Source of the DNA: Haladaptatus pallidirubidus
GTDB taxonomy: Archaea > Halobacteriota > Halobacteria > Halobacteriales > Haladaptataceae
DNA: 64,000 bases
Direction of reading: 5' to 3'
NCBI RefSeq assembly: GCF_020700235.1
Contig: NZ_CP085304.1
Location: forward strand, 212,261-276,260
Shown here: piece after piece, positions 15,466 through 23,874 of the stretch
How positions within the stretch are numbered: the first letter of the stretch is position 1
Layout of the letters: each line of letters opens with the position of its first letter
Program-made: the position numbers and the translations under genes
The notes under the pieces: generated by a model
Databases searched by the model: none
The model's input: the letters and a program-made list of their open reading frames with translations, nothing else
What the model was told of the DNA's origin: nothing

Positions 15466-16720
15466 CTTAGACGAACGATTAGAGCGAATTCGAACGGAAG
15501 TCGAAAATCACTTTCAACAGCAACAAGAGGAATTTACACCGGGTCAAACACCAATTCGATTAAGCCGCCCCACATTTGGCAGCGAAGAGGTCGTAGAGGC
15601 CATCGAATCGCTCCTTTCGACATGGGTTACGATGGGAGATAAGGTTGAGCAGTTTGAACGTGAGTGGGCCGATTACGTCGGTGTAAATCATGCTACGATG
15701 GTTAATTCTGGATCTTCAGCTAACCTTTTGGCGATGAAAGCACTTGCGCAAGATCACATCGACTCGGATGACGAGATTATCGTCCCAGCGGTTTCATGGT
15801 CGACTAGCCTGTTTCCTATCCTCGATATCGGCGCAAAACCGGTGTTGGTCGACGTCGACCCGGAAACATACACAATCGATGTAGAGAGCCTGAACGAGGC
15901 AATAACCGAAAAAACAGCGGGTATTGTTCCGGTCCACCTGCTCGGCAATCCCTGTGAGATGAACCCTATACTCGAACTGGTCGACGATCACGACCTAGCG
16001 ATCATGGAGGACTGTTGTGAGGCTCACGGGGCCGAGTACCGAGGGCAAAAAGTTGGTACGTTTGGTGATATGGGGACGTTTAGTTTCTTTTTCTCACATC
16101 ATATCTCGACAATTGAAGGTGGGATGATCGTAACGAACCAGCCTGAATACCGAGACAGAACGCGAATGGCTCGTGCTCACGGGTGGGTTCGGGACATCGA
16201 AGATCAGTCGTTCTCGGCAGAACACTCTGAAATCGACGAGCGATTCCTGTTTGCGGCGCAGGGCTATAATCTCCGCCCGACGGAAATCCAAGGTGCATTC
16301 GGCATCCATCAACTCGAAAAACTAGAACCGTTCGTCGAAAAGCGCCGCGAAAACGCGTCGTACCTAAACGAACAACTAGAACAGCATGATAGGTACTTCG
16401 ACCTGCTCAACGAACGAAATGGGACACGTTGTTCCTGGTTTGCTTATCCGCTGCTCATCAAAGAGCCCGCCCCATTCAGTCGGAACGATCTTCAGGACTA
16501 TCTCGAAGATAACCTCATCGAAACCCGACCTATCCTTGCAGGTGACCTAACTCGCCAACCTGTGATGAACCAAATTCCTCACCGAATTCATGGTGACCTA
16601 GCAGGGTCTCGTCATCTCCACTTTGATGGGCTCTTCATCGGCAACCATCACGCACTGGATCAACAGAGATTGAACTATATTGTCGAGACGATTACAACCT
16701 TCGTTGAAAATACTACATGA
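15458..16720 (+). CDS. colD: ColD-type GDP-4-keto-6-deoxymannose 3-dehydratase (PLP, catalytic His)
   Basis: 420 residues, DegT/DnrJ/EryC1/StrS fold. The PLP Schiff-base Lys of sugar aminotransferases is replaced: FSFFFSHHISTIEGG has His214 where aminotransferases have Lys. This is the known signature of ColD and of the E1 3-dehydratases, which remove the C3 hydroxyl instead of transaminating. Asp185 in AIMEDCCEAHGA should hold the PLP ring nitrogen. With gmd two genes upstream, the natural substrate is GDP-4-keto-6-deoxymannose, with Glu as amine donor. E1 on a CDP sugar is less likely because no CDP-glucose genes are near. It ends the operon. Confidence 0.85.
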   Translation: MSNLDERLERIRTEVENHFQQQQEEFTPGQTPIRLSRPTFGSEEVVEAIESLLSTWVTMGDKVEQFEREWADYVGVNHATMVNSGSSANLLAMKALAQDHIDSDDEIIVPAVSWSTSLFPILDIGAKPVLVDVDPETYTIDVESLNEAITEKTAGIVPVHLLGNPCEMNPILELVDDHDLAIMEDCCEAHGAEYRGQKVGTFGDMGTFSFFFSHHISTIEGGMIVTNQPEYRDRTRMARAHGWVRDIEDQSFSAEHSEIDERFLFAAQGYNLRPTEIQGAFGIHQLEKLEPFVEKRRENASYLNEQLEQHDRYFDLLNERNGTRCSWFAYPLLIKEPAPFSRNDLQDYLEDNLIETRPILAGDLTRQPVMNQIPHRIHGDLAGSRHLHFDGLFIGNHHALDQQRLNYIVETITTFVENTT

Positions 16721-17116
16721 CACTGTCAAGGCAATCTCCTTTCTCAAATTGCAGCTTTCGTCGATTACTACAGGATAACAATAAAATAAAAATATAGACC
16801 AGTCGATATTAGTGATCTGAGTCGTCGGCAGATACTTGCATTGCTTGAATTACCTAATCAGATTCAAGAATGACTACTGGAACCGCGCCAACAAGCTGAC
16901 GGGCAGTGGTCATTTTACCAACCCTTGTTGCCCTATTCAGGGTCGCCTCAACGGTTGGTGCTTATCAGGCCGGGAATCAAAGTGGTAGCACCATTACGGA
17001 GGGCGGTAATATCTCAATCGGACGCCAATACCTTCTCCAATCTCTCAAACTTAATAGTCCTTTTTCAACTATTCCGCCACTGGTCTTTTGTAGTATTATC
17101 CCGTCTGGGCGCTTGT
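16721..17116. other. Intergenic region, no supported gene
   Basis: About 400 bases. ORFs on the plus strand here are unlikely in composition. On the minus strand 16915-16812 reads M-T-T-A-R-Q-L-V-G-A-V and on to a TAA, with one in-frame TAG, possibly a decayed small gene. The promoter of the histone-fold gene must lie in the last part. Confidence 0.4.
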
Positions 17117-17284
17117 ATGGCTGATTTGATTGTCAAAGCGGCAGTGAAAGAACAGCTTGAAGGACAGAATGTGGCGAGTGACTTCTATGATGCACTCGAT
17201 GACGAAGTCGCTTCAGTCCTCGACAATGCCGCCCGCCGGGCTGAAGAAAACGATCGCAAAACCGTCCAACCGCGCGATTTGTAA
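17117..17284 (+). CDS. Histone-fold small protein (DUF1931-like)
   Basis: 55 residues from the ATG at 17117; a longer frame from 16925 is unlikely. It reads MADLIVKAAVKEQLEGQNVA, then FYDALDDEVASVLDNAARRA, then NDRKTVQPRDL. The last motif matches the loop and strand before the third helix of archaeal histones, with the helix itself very short. I recall such 55-residue proteins as common in haloarchaea. It is a likely DNA-associated protein; dimerisation and role are not shown by sequence. Confidence 0.85.
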   Translation: MADLIVKAAVKEQLEGQNVASDFYDALDDEVASVLDNAARRAEENDRKTVQPRDL

Positions 17285-17422
17285 CGGTTCACCGCTTCAC
17301 TGTAGCATCAACCTGTTTTTGTCGCTACACAGAACTCTGTTCTCTAGGGACTGACCGCTACTCTGGTCGAATCCAAATCATCCGACGAGCCTCGGGCTTC
17401 TTCTTGCGAATCTTGTTGCTTA

Positions 17423-17689
17423 CTACGAACTTGCGGACACTCGCTGAAGAATATGACTGAGAATGTCCATTCGCTTGCGATCATAGTGGGTGAGGTCGTA
17501 GCGGTTGCTATTATTGCGTTCACTGAATACCTCTATGATCTCAAACTGCACGAGTAACGCTAGCAGATTCCCCAGCATTTGCGGTGTCAGGCTGGAATCG
17601 GGAAGATTTTCACTCAGTTGTTTGGTAGAGGGATAGTTCCGCGAGCAGACTTCGAGCGCTTCTCGGACACTCTCGTGGTACGCTTTCAA
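17423..17689 (-). CDS. Small winged-helix-like protein
   Basis: 88 residues. SVREALEVCSRNYPSTKQLSENL looks like helix 1 and 2 of a winged helix, followed by LTPQMLGNLLALLVQFEIIEVFS (recognition helix and turn) and NRYDLTHYDRKRM (wing). The size fits a DNA-binding domain without effector domain. Its 5' end lies 38 bases from the truncated YihY gene on the other strand, so it sits where the missing N terminus of YihY should be. Confidence 0.65.
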   Translation of the reverse strand: MKAYHESVREALEVCSRNYPSTKQLSENLPDSSLTPQMLGNLLALLVQFEIIEVFSERNNSNRYDLTHYDRKRMDILSHILQRVSASS

Positions 17690-17727
17690 AAGGCCGTACT
17701 TCGCAGGCGACGTTTCCTGCAGGCTCT

Positions 17728-18321
17728 GTGCTTGCCTTCTTTTCTGCGGTTCCCTTCATCGAACTCCTCAACCCAATTGTGTTGGTTGTAGCACTCGTCA
17801 TTTCATTTTTCCCGATGTATTATCTCTTTCCTAGTGTCGAAACCACTCCACGTGGGGTTCTTCCTGGGACAGTATTTGCGGCAGTGGGATGGACAGCACT
17901 CCAGGGCCTGTTTCAAATCTATGTGCAAGTGGTTGGCTCAAGTGCCTCGGGTGTGCTTGGTGCAGTACTTCTTTTGGTCACGTGGCTCTATTTCAGTGGG
18001 TTGGTATTGCTCATTGGGGCAGTGCTGAATGCCGTCCTTTCACACCGAACGGAAACAGCAGATAAACAGGAAGAAACACGACAGCGGTCACTAACCTACG
18101 ATGAAGCTGCTCGGTATTTTCGCCGCTTTCGCCAACGAGTGTTCGGACGCTATGAGCGAATGGAAGCGATAGAAGTGCCAACTGAAGAGTCTTTCTTGAA
18201 TTCGATTACGGATCGACCTGCTACAGTCGAGCTGATTGAGGAAGTCTTGAAAACGGACGATGGCAAGCAATACGAAATTCAAGTGCGGTGGAACGAAGGC
18301 AGCGACGAGAATGGAGAATAA
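17728..18321 (+). pseudogene. YihY/BrkB family membrane protein, N-terminal half missing
   Basis: A 197-codon frame from GTG 17728 matches the C-terminal half of YihY: VVALVISFFPMYYLFPSVET, then RGVLPGTVFAAVGWTALQGL, then GVLGAVLLLVTWLYFSGLVL and a hydrophilic tail. Intact family members have about 280-400 residues with six spans. The frame continues upstream without an N-terminal YihY sequence, and the region is occupied by an opposite-strand gene. It may be expressed, but it is a truncated relic. Confidence 0.75.
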
Positions 18322-18342
18322 TGTGGGCAAAGCGTTCATTAG

Positions 18343-19248
18343 ATGGCTCTTCGATTTTCGATTCGAATTATGGTACTGAATTTTGTCCTGGAGAATGGTT
18401 CGATGATTCCACTGCAGGCAAGTAACACACTCTCAACTTCGTCAATCGTCAGCAATTATGTCATTCCCGCTGCACTGTTCCTCGTAACACTCGTTGTCGT
18501 GTACTTGATCGGGCGGAGCGTCCTCATTCCATTGATTAGCCGAGTGCTAAAAGAGCAAGGACATGACCCAGCTGTTCGGAGCCTCGCCGAGAATGTGGCT
18601 GGGGTTCTCGTTTGGGTCCTTGCCATTGCCCTTGCGTTTACGGTCGCCGGCTTTGGTGGTGTCATTGCCGCATTTGGTGTGTTTGCTGGTGCTATCGTTC
18701 TCGCTATCGGCTTTGCCGCACAGGAATTGCTTGGCAATTTTGTTGCTGGAATCTTTCTCCTCAAAGACAGGCCATTCACGATTGGGGATTGGATCGAATG
18801 GAGTGACGGCGAGGGAAAGGTCGAGGATATCGACCTACGTGTGACTCGAGTGCGAACGTTCGATAATGAGCGAATTACGGTTCCAAATGGTGATTTGGCG
18901 AATGATGCGGTGAAGAATCCGGTTGCCTATGATAAGCTTCGGCAAAAATTCGTCTTTGGAATCGGCTACGATGACGATATTGACCATGCAAAGGCTGTGA
19001 TTCTCGACGAGGCACGACAGCACGATGAAATTCTTGCAGACCCAGCACCCGATATTCGGGTGACCGAACTCGCTGATTCGTATGTCGGCCTACAAACTCG
19101 GTTCTGGATTGGTGAACCGGGACGAGGAGACTTTACGCGAATTCGGTCAGAATTAGTGCAGGCAGTGAAAGAGCGGCTTGATGCCGAGGCAATCGATATG
19201 CCGTATCCAGTCCGAACGCTCGAAGGATCGGTTGAGATCTCGGAGTAA
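18343..19248 (+). CDS. MscS-family mechanosensitive channel
   Basis: 301 residues. A membrane part has three spans, the last being the Gly/Ala-rich pore helix (FGVFAGAIVLAIGFAAQELLGNFVAGIFLL), followed by the MscS beta domain (DRPFTIGDWIEWSDGEGKVEDIDLRVTRVRTFDNERITVPNGDL) and the alpha/beta C-terminal domain. It opens under membrane tension to release solutes on hypo-osmotic shock. The first roughly 20 residues may not be translated, since a later ATG (MIPLQAS) gives a more usual start. It lies 21 bases after the YihY relic. Confidence 0.93.
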   Translation: MALRFSIRIMVLNFVLENGSMIPLQASNTLSTSSIVSNYVIPAALFLVTLVVVYLIGRSVLIPLISRVLKEQGHDPAVRSLAENVAGVLVWVLAIALAFTVAGFGGVIAAFGVFAGAIVLAIGFAAQELLGNFVAGIFLLKDRPFTIGDWIEWSDGEGKVEDIDLRVTRVRTFDNERITVPNGDLANDAVKNPVAYDKLRQKFVFGIGYDDDIDHAKAVILDEARQHDEILADPAPDIRVTELADSYVGLQTRFWIGEPGRGDFTRIRSELVQAVKERLDAEAIDMPYPVRTLEGSVEISE

Positions 19249-19439
19249 CTTGATACGACCTGACATCATTCTTCTAACAAAGAGCCTATTTTACTAGTTT
19301 TCGCCGATACATGATCGAAAATATCGATGACGAATTCATAGAGATATCCTAAAACAAATCACTACGTCCGGCAGCAATCACATTTGGAGCACAGGAAGAC
19401 GATAGCAACTATCAAATGGTGAAATTACACTTCGTTTCG

Positions 19440-20708
19440 CTACCTACGCTCGATTATTGCGAACCACTCTGTCGTATATCCTGTTTGTGGAAGAATCCAT
19501 CGTTGCTTGGGACCGCGTTCACTTACACGAAGCTCAATTACTGCGTCGAATGTGGATTCAATTTCATGTACTGCAAGCGAGCCCCGATCATGCGGAAGGG
19601 TGTAGTAGCCAAGTCCCTCAACACCGCGAATAGCACGACAGATGGGAGTTAAAAACGACCCTATGTCGATCGATGTCGCTTCTATCACTGGCTGTAGTGA
19701 GTCGACGTAGACCTGTATATCAGTAGATCGATTATCTCTTATGAGATCATCCTGCATTGCTACTGATTGAATGAGGGTGTTTTGAAGATCGGTCAGAGTT
19801 CCACTGATCGGTGTAATTTGGACTTTTTCTTGTGGACTGCTTGTTGGCGCAGCTGTTGATCGTACTGCTGTTTGATAATCAAAGATCTCAATGTTGCTCG
19901 GCCCTGGCCGAACTGGTGTCGCTTGGCGTTGAAAGGCGGTCGGAGTGCGATCGAGTAAAGCAACTAAATCATGGCGGATCGAATCAGGATCGTTCATGAG
20001 ATAGGCACGTTCAGCGTTGAAAACATCACTAGGAACGTCCCCGACGACCAAAATGTTCCCACCCTGCTCTTTGAGTTGTGCAAGTTCAGACCGGATTGTA
20101 ATCACTCCATCTCCTGAAACGGTGACGAAGTACCCCTCAAATCCGAACGAGACATAACCATCTGTTCGCGGAGTACCGTCAGCCAAAGGCTGGAAGAGCT
20201 CGTTGAGCGCATCTGTGTTGATCCGATCGGCGAGTCGTTCTGTTACCTCCTGAGTATCAATCCCACTCGCATTAGCAACAGCGAGGACAACCTCTGTCCC
20301 GAGATCATCGGTTGGTGCATACTCGTATGAGATCGCATCTGTTGATCCGAATGGAGCGCCAACGAACTCAGTCGCCAATGGAAGGTCTGCGTCAAGCTCT
20401 GGAACGAGTGGTTCGTTTGTAATGTGAATTTTGCCTGGTTGCTGAATTCGGATGGCATGATCATACCACGAGAAGATAATTTCAGTTGAGGATTGGTGAG
20501 AAGAATTCAGAGTGAATAGTTCGTTGAGAGCCTCGGGATTGATTACATTATAGAGTGGGTCAAGTGTGCGTGGATCGGTATCCAGCACAGTTCCCATAGC
20601 TTCACTAAGCCGAATACCGAGGGTATCGGTGGTCCCTTCGGTCGAACTGAAGTGTTGACAATGCTTTGGCTGGAAGATTTCGTGTATCGTGTGCTGCTCG
20701 CTGGTCAT
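19440..20708 (-). CDS. Protein with two HalOD1 domains and a DUF7504-like domain
   Basis: 422 residues, soluble. Residues about 24-80 and 120-210 are HalOD1 (halobacterial output domain 1) repeats: the second has DTQEVTERLADRINTDALNELFQPLADGTPRTDGYVSFGFEGYFVTVSGDGVITI. After about residue 215 comes a segment starting GGNILVVGDVPSDVFNAERAYL that resembles the DUF7504/MEDS-like, RecA-derived region often linked to haloarchaeal signalling proteins. The C terminus has a second alpha/beta stretch. HalOD1 is a predicted output module of phosphorelay proteins; no receiver or kinase gene is adjacent. Confidence 0.75.
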   Translation of the reverse strand: MTSEQHTIHEIFQPKHCQHFSSTEGTTDTLGIRLSEAMGTVLDTDPRTLDPLYNVINPEALNELFTLNSSHQSSTEIIFSWYDHAIRIQQPGKIHITNEPLVPELDADLPLATEFVGAPFGSTDAISYEYAPTDDLGTEVVLAVANASGIDTQEVTERLADRINTDALNELFQPLADGTPRTDGYVSFGFEGYFVTVSGDGVITIRSELAQLKEQGGNILVVGDVPSDVFNAERAYLMNDPDSIRHDLVALLDRTPTAFQRQATPVRPGPSNIEIFDYQTAVRSTAAPTSSPQEKVQITPISGTLTDLQNTLIQSVAMQDDLIRDNRSTDIQVYVDSLQPVIEATSIDIGSFLTPICRAIRGVEGLGYYTLPHDRGSLAVHEIESTFDAVIELRVSERGPKQRWILPQTGYTTEWFAIIERR

Positions 20709-20980
20709 AGTAGTATAGGTCTATCGCGTTGCACAATTGAAAGCTTGTTGGTGTGAGCTGTGGTATCTTGACTCTTTGTGGTACCTGAGTAAGTATTACC
20801 TTTAATAGACTTGGGATTTCCATACTGCATTTGCGATCCTTAGTGACGCTTGCATCAGTAGTTGGTCTCACTTCTCAGGTACTCCGTCACCCAAGTATCA
20901 GAACGTGGTGGGTGAAAATTGCTCATTTTCCTATCGTATTGGACCCTTATTTTTTTATCGAAGCTTTCCTGAATAGTGTT

Positions 20981-23296
20981 ATGCAGGAACAAAAGAGCGA
21001 GATAAACTATCTATCAGACGAGGACACCCAGCAGAGGACGGGGGAAAATACGCAGTACGGCTCGACCACTGACCGTGCGACATTGGGACTCGATATCACC
21101 CGTCGGAGTCTGTTGAAGACGACCGGCGCGGTCGGCGCGGCCGGTCTCCTTGGTGCAACCACTCCTGTGACAGCAGCCGAGACACTGACAATCGATTCCA
21201 TGCTCGATACGTCGGGCAGTCTTCAACAAGCCTTGGTGGTGTTCGAATCCAATGCCGCCGTAGACCACCTTCGGCACCTCGACCTCGAGAAGGGATATTA
21301 CAAGTTCAATGTGCTACCGATCGGCTACACACTCCTGACGGGTGATCAAATAGCAACGGTCGCCGGTTGGAGCGACGTTCGATACGTCGAAGCTAATCAC
21401 GGGATAGAGTTGCTCAACGACGACGCTCGAGACGTAACCGGTGTCGATACGATCCAAGACGAGTATTATTACACCGGCGAATCGGTTCACGTCGTCGTCA
21501 TTGACTCCGGCGTAGATGGTGATCATCCAGACCTCAAGGAGAATCTACAGGGCCACTACCGGTTCGTTGACCCGCTCGACGCCGAGTCGATGTGGATGGA
21601 CGTCGGATCTGCCGACACCGCCAGCGGGGGCCATGGAACCCACGTCACGGGATCCATCGCGGGCAATGGGAGCGCCAGTGACGGTCGATACAGAGGGATG
21701 GCTCCCGATGCCGACGTGTCGGTCTATTCGACCGATGCTGCTGCCGCCCTGTTGAACGTCGTCGGCGCGTACGACGACATGCTCGACAAGCAGCGTGCCG
21801 GGAAACACGACGTGCAGCTGGTCAACAATTCCTTTGGTGCAAACATCGGCGGCGACTACAACCCGAACGGGGCGCTGGAGACGGCAACGTGGAGGGCGGC
21901 CGAACTCGGCATCCTGCCGGTTTTCGCCGCCGGGAATAGCGGTCCTGACACGAACACCTTCTCAAACTACGCCGCCGGGCCCCACCTTCTCGCTGCGGCC
22001 GCGACCGATGACGACATGAACGTAACTAACTTCTCCTCACGAGGTCGCTCGCCCGACTACTCGGGGCAGGGGGAGGGTTCCCATTGGGACCGCGCGACAG
22101 CTTACCGGAACCTCTCTGATTTCTACGCGAGCGATTACGACGACCAGCCAAAAGTTGGGAACATCAGCCGTGAGGGAACGGTCGGGCCGGGCGCAGAGGA
22201 CTCGACCACTGGAATCTCGGCAGGTGAGAGCGCCTACGAGAAGTGGACGGTTCCGGCGGATGCAGGCTACATTGAGGGAACAGTTTCGTGGACACCGCAG
22301 GGGGAGGACATCGATGTCTATCTCCACGAAGGGGCGAAAGACGGTCCGGTCGTCGCTAGTGGTGCGAGCCTACAGAATCCCGAGAAGTTATCTGGACAGG
22401 TCGACGGCGGGACGATGTACTTCCTCGAAATCAAGCCATACACCAACGTCACCGCTACGTACACGGCGACGTTGACCGCCCGGAAGGCGCTCGCAAAACA
22501 GCCGAGCGGCCCGTACGGCATCTATCGGCCGTCGGTGGGGACACCCGGCGATTACGTGATGAGCACGCTGTCGGAGAACGACGCTTACCAGACGTACCCG
22601 ACCATCACTGAACATCCTGAGAAACAGGGAACGGAGGTATGGTATGGTCGCCTCTCGGGTACCTCGATGGCCAGCCCCGTACTCTGTGGCATTTCGACGC
22701 TCGTCTACGACGCCTACTACCAGAATCACGGCGAGTTCCCCGACCCGCTCGACGTAGTGAAACTCGTCGAAGCGACTGCGACCGATGCGCGGACGGGCCA
22801 TAACACGTGGAACATCGGAGCGGGGTTCGCCGATGCGACGACAGCCGTCGAGCGTGCCGAATCCGGCAACCTCGCGACATTCAACGAGGTGAACCTCGCA
22901 GTGGACGGGGAAGTGACCGAATCAATTTTCCACGCGCAGGGAACCCGTGTAGACGACGGGTCGGCGTTCACGGCAGGCCAGACGAATCAGGTCGAGCTAA
23001 CGCTAGACGAGGCGACCGAGGCCGCAACGGTCCGCGACGAGATCCCATGGAATTGGGAGGTTGTCGGCGGCGACGATCACGTCGTCTATACGGACGACGG
23101 TCACCGCTACGTCGAATTCACCGTGGAGGCGAGCGATAGTGACACGCTTTCGTATTTCATCGAAGCTCCGAGCGGTGCTGACGCGTCCGGCGAGTACGAA
23201 TTCGGCCCGGCGGAAGCTTCGCCCGCTGATGGTGCGGGGGCGTTCCTCACCATCACTGAGACGGAGACGAACACTGTAGTCGGAGAGGGCAGCTAA
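20981..23296 (+). CDS. Tat-exported subtilisin-like serine protease (S8, halolysin type)
   Basis: 771 residues from the ATG at 20981, chosen because it leaves a Tat signal (ITRRSLLKTTGAVGAAGLL, cleavage after VTAAE). Residues about 70-140 are an I9-like propeptide. The catalytic triad is Asp175 (VVVIDSGVDG), His218 (GGHGTHVTG) and Ser near residue 561 (SGTSMASPV). A beta-rich domain like PPC (about 410-490, EKWTVPADAGYIEGTVSWTP) is inserted between the oxyanion-hole Asn region and the Ser motif. The C-terminal 150 residues are beta-rich and acidic. It acts outside the cell. A Tat-signal relic follows three bases after the stop. Confidence 0.92.
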   Translation: MQEQKSEINYLSDEDTQQRTGENTQYGSTTDRATLGLDITRRSLLKTTGAVGAAGLLGATTPVTAAETLTIDSMLDTSGSLQQALVVFESNAAVDHLRHLDLEKGYYKFNVLPIGYTLLTGDQIATVAGWSDVRYVEANHGIELLNDDARDVTGVDTIQDEYYYTGESVHVVVIDSGVDGDHPDLKENLQGHYRFVDPLDAESMWMDVGSADTASGGHGTHVTGSIAGNGSASDGRYRGMAPDADVSVYSTDAAAALLNVVGAYDDMLDKQRAGKHDVQLVNNSFGANIGGDYNPNGALETATWRAAELGILPVFAAGNSGPDTNTFSNYAAGPHLLAAAATDDDMNVTNFSSRGRSPDYSGQGEGSHWDRATAYRNLSDFYASDYDDQPKVGNISREGTVGPGAEDSTTGISAGESAYEKWTVPADAGYIEGTVSWTPQGEDIDVYLHEGAKDGPVVASGASLQNPEKLSGQVDGGTMYFLEIKPYTNVTATYTATLTARKALAKQPSGPYGIYRPSVGTPGDYVMSTLSENDAYQTYPTITEHPEKQGTEVWYGRLSGTSMASPVLCGISTLVYDAYYQNHGEFPDPLDVVKLVEATATDARTGHNTWNIGAGFADATTAVERAESGNLATFNEVNLAVDGEVTESIFHAQGTRVDDGSAFTAGQTNQVELTLDEATEAATVRDEIPWNWEVVGGDDHVVYTDDGHRYVEFTVEASDSDTLSYFIEAPSGADASGEYEFGPAEASPADGAGAFLTITETETNTVVGEGS

Positions 23297-23298
23297 TC

Positions 23299-23553
23299 CA
23301 ACGGGAGACAACCATAACCGAAGATATTCGCACGACGCGGCGGGGAGTGCTGAAGACGACCGGAACGGTCGGCGTGGCCGGGGTGTCAGCGCTGACGGCC
23401 GACGCCGCTAGCGCCGTGAGCGACACAAGCGGTACCTGCCTCGATGCCGACGTGACAACCGTCGCGAAGCCGACGCGAATCCGCGAATACCCTACCTACG
23501 ACGTCAACGGAGAGCGAACTTGGAGTAGGGGAAACCGAGTCCGCAGGTTGTGA
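23299..23553 (+). pseudogene. Relic of a second Tat-exported protein
   Basis: Directly after the protease stop, a frame without ATG reads TITEDIRTTRRGVLKTTGTV, a Tat signal nearly identical in style to the protease signal, then a cleavage region and about 45 residues (CLDADVTTVAKPTRIREY) before a stop. The mature part is far too short. Either the gene was cut by a deletion or a start and 3' end were lost. A GTG at 23347 could start translation but would split the Tat motif. Confidence 0.55.
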
Positions 23554-23874
23554 TTTGGTGGATTTCAGAGAACGAGCGAATAGATTCCCTGATTTACGAA
23601 TTACGCTGAAAGACGTAGTGACAGACAGGACACTTTCGGTCGATTCCATCGATCATGCAATCATTCACTACAGCAGTACTGTTCTGGATTGCGGACGGTT
23701 TTCGAGCGTCGATACTGGGCAATCCGACCGTCACAGTCCTCGCAAATAAGCCACCACTTTGGCGAAGTGAATCACTCGCAGTGTTCTAAGGCGTAGGGAA
23801 GAGCTGTCGGTGTCTCAGAGCTACCGGTAACTGCTGCAACAATACTCTCCCTTACTTATGGATAAGGACAATCA
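23554..23874. other. Intergenic region with no supported gene
   Basis: 320 bases. A 64-codon ORF at 23555-23749 has no recognisable motif and follows directly on the Tat relic; it may be leftover coding sequence of the same lost gene. Confidence 0.4.

Noticed and set aside
22037..23311. Several long antisense ORFs inside the subtilase gene
   Set aside because: Typical shadows of a GC-rich gene; Arg-rich products with no motif.
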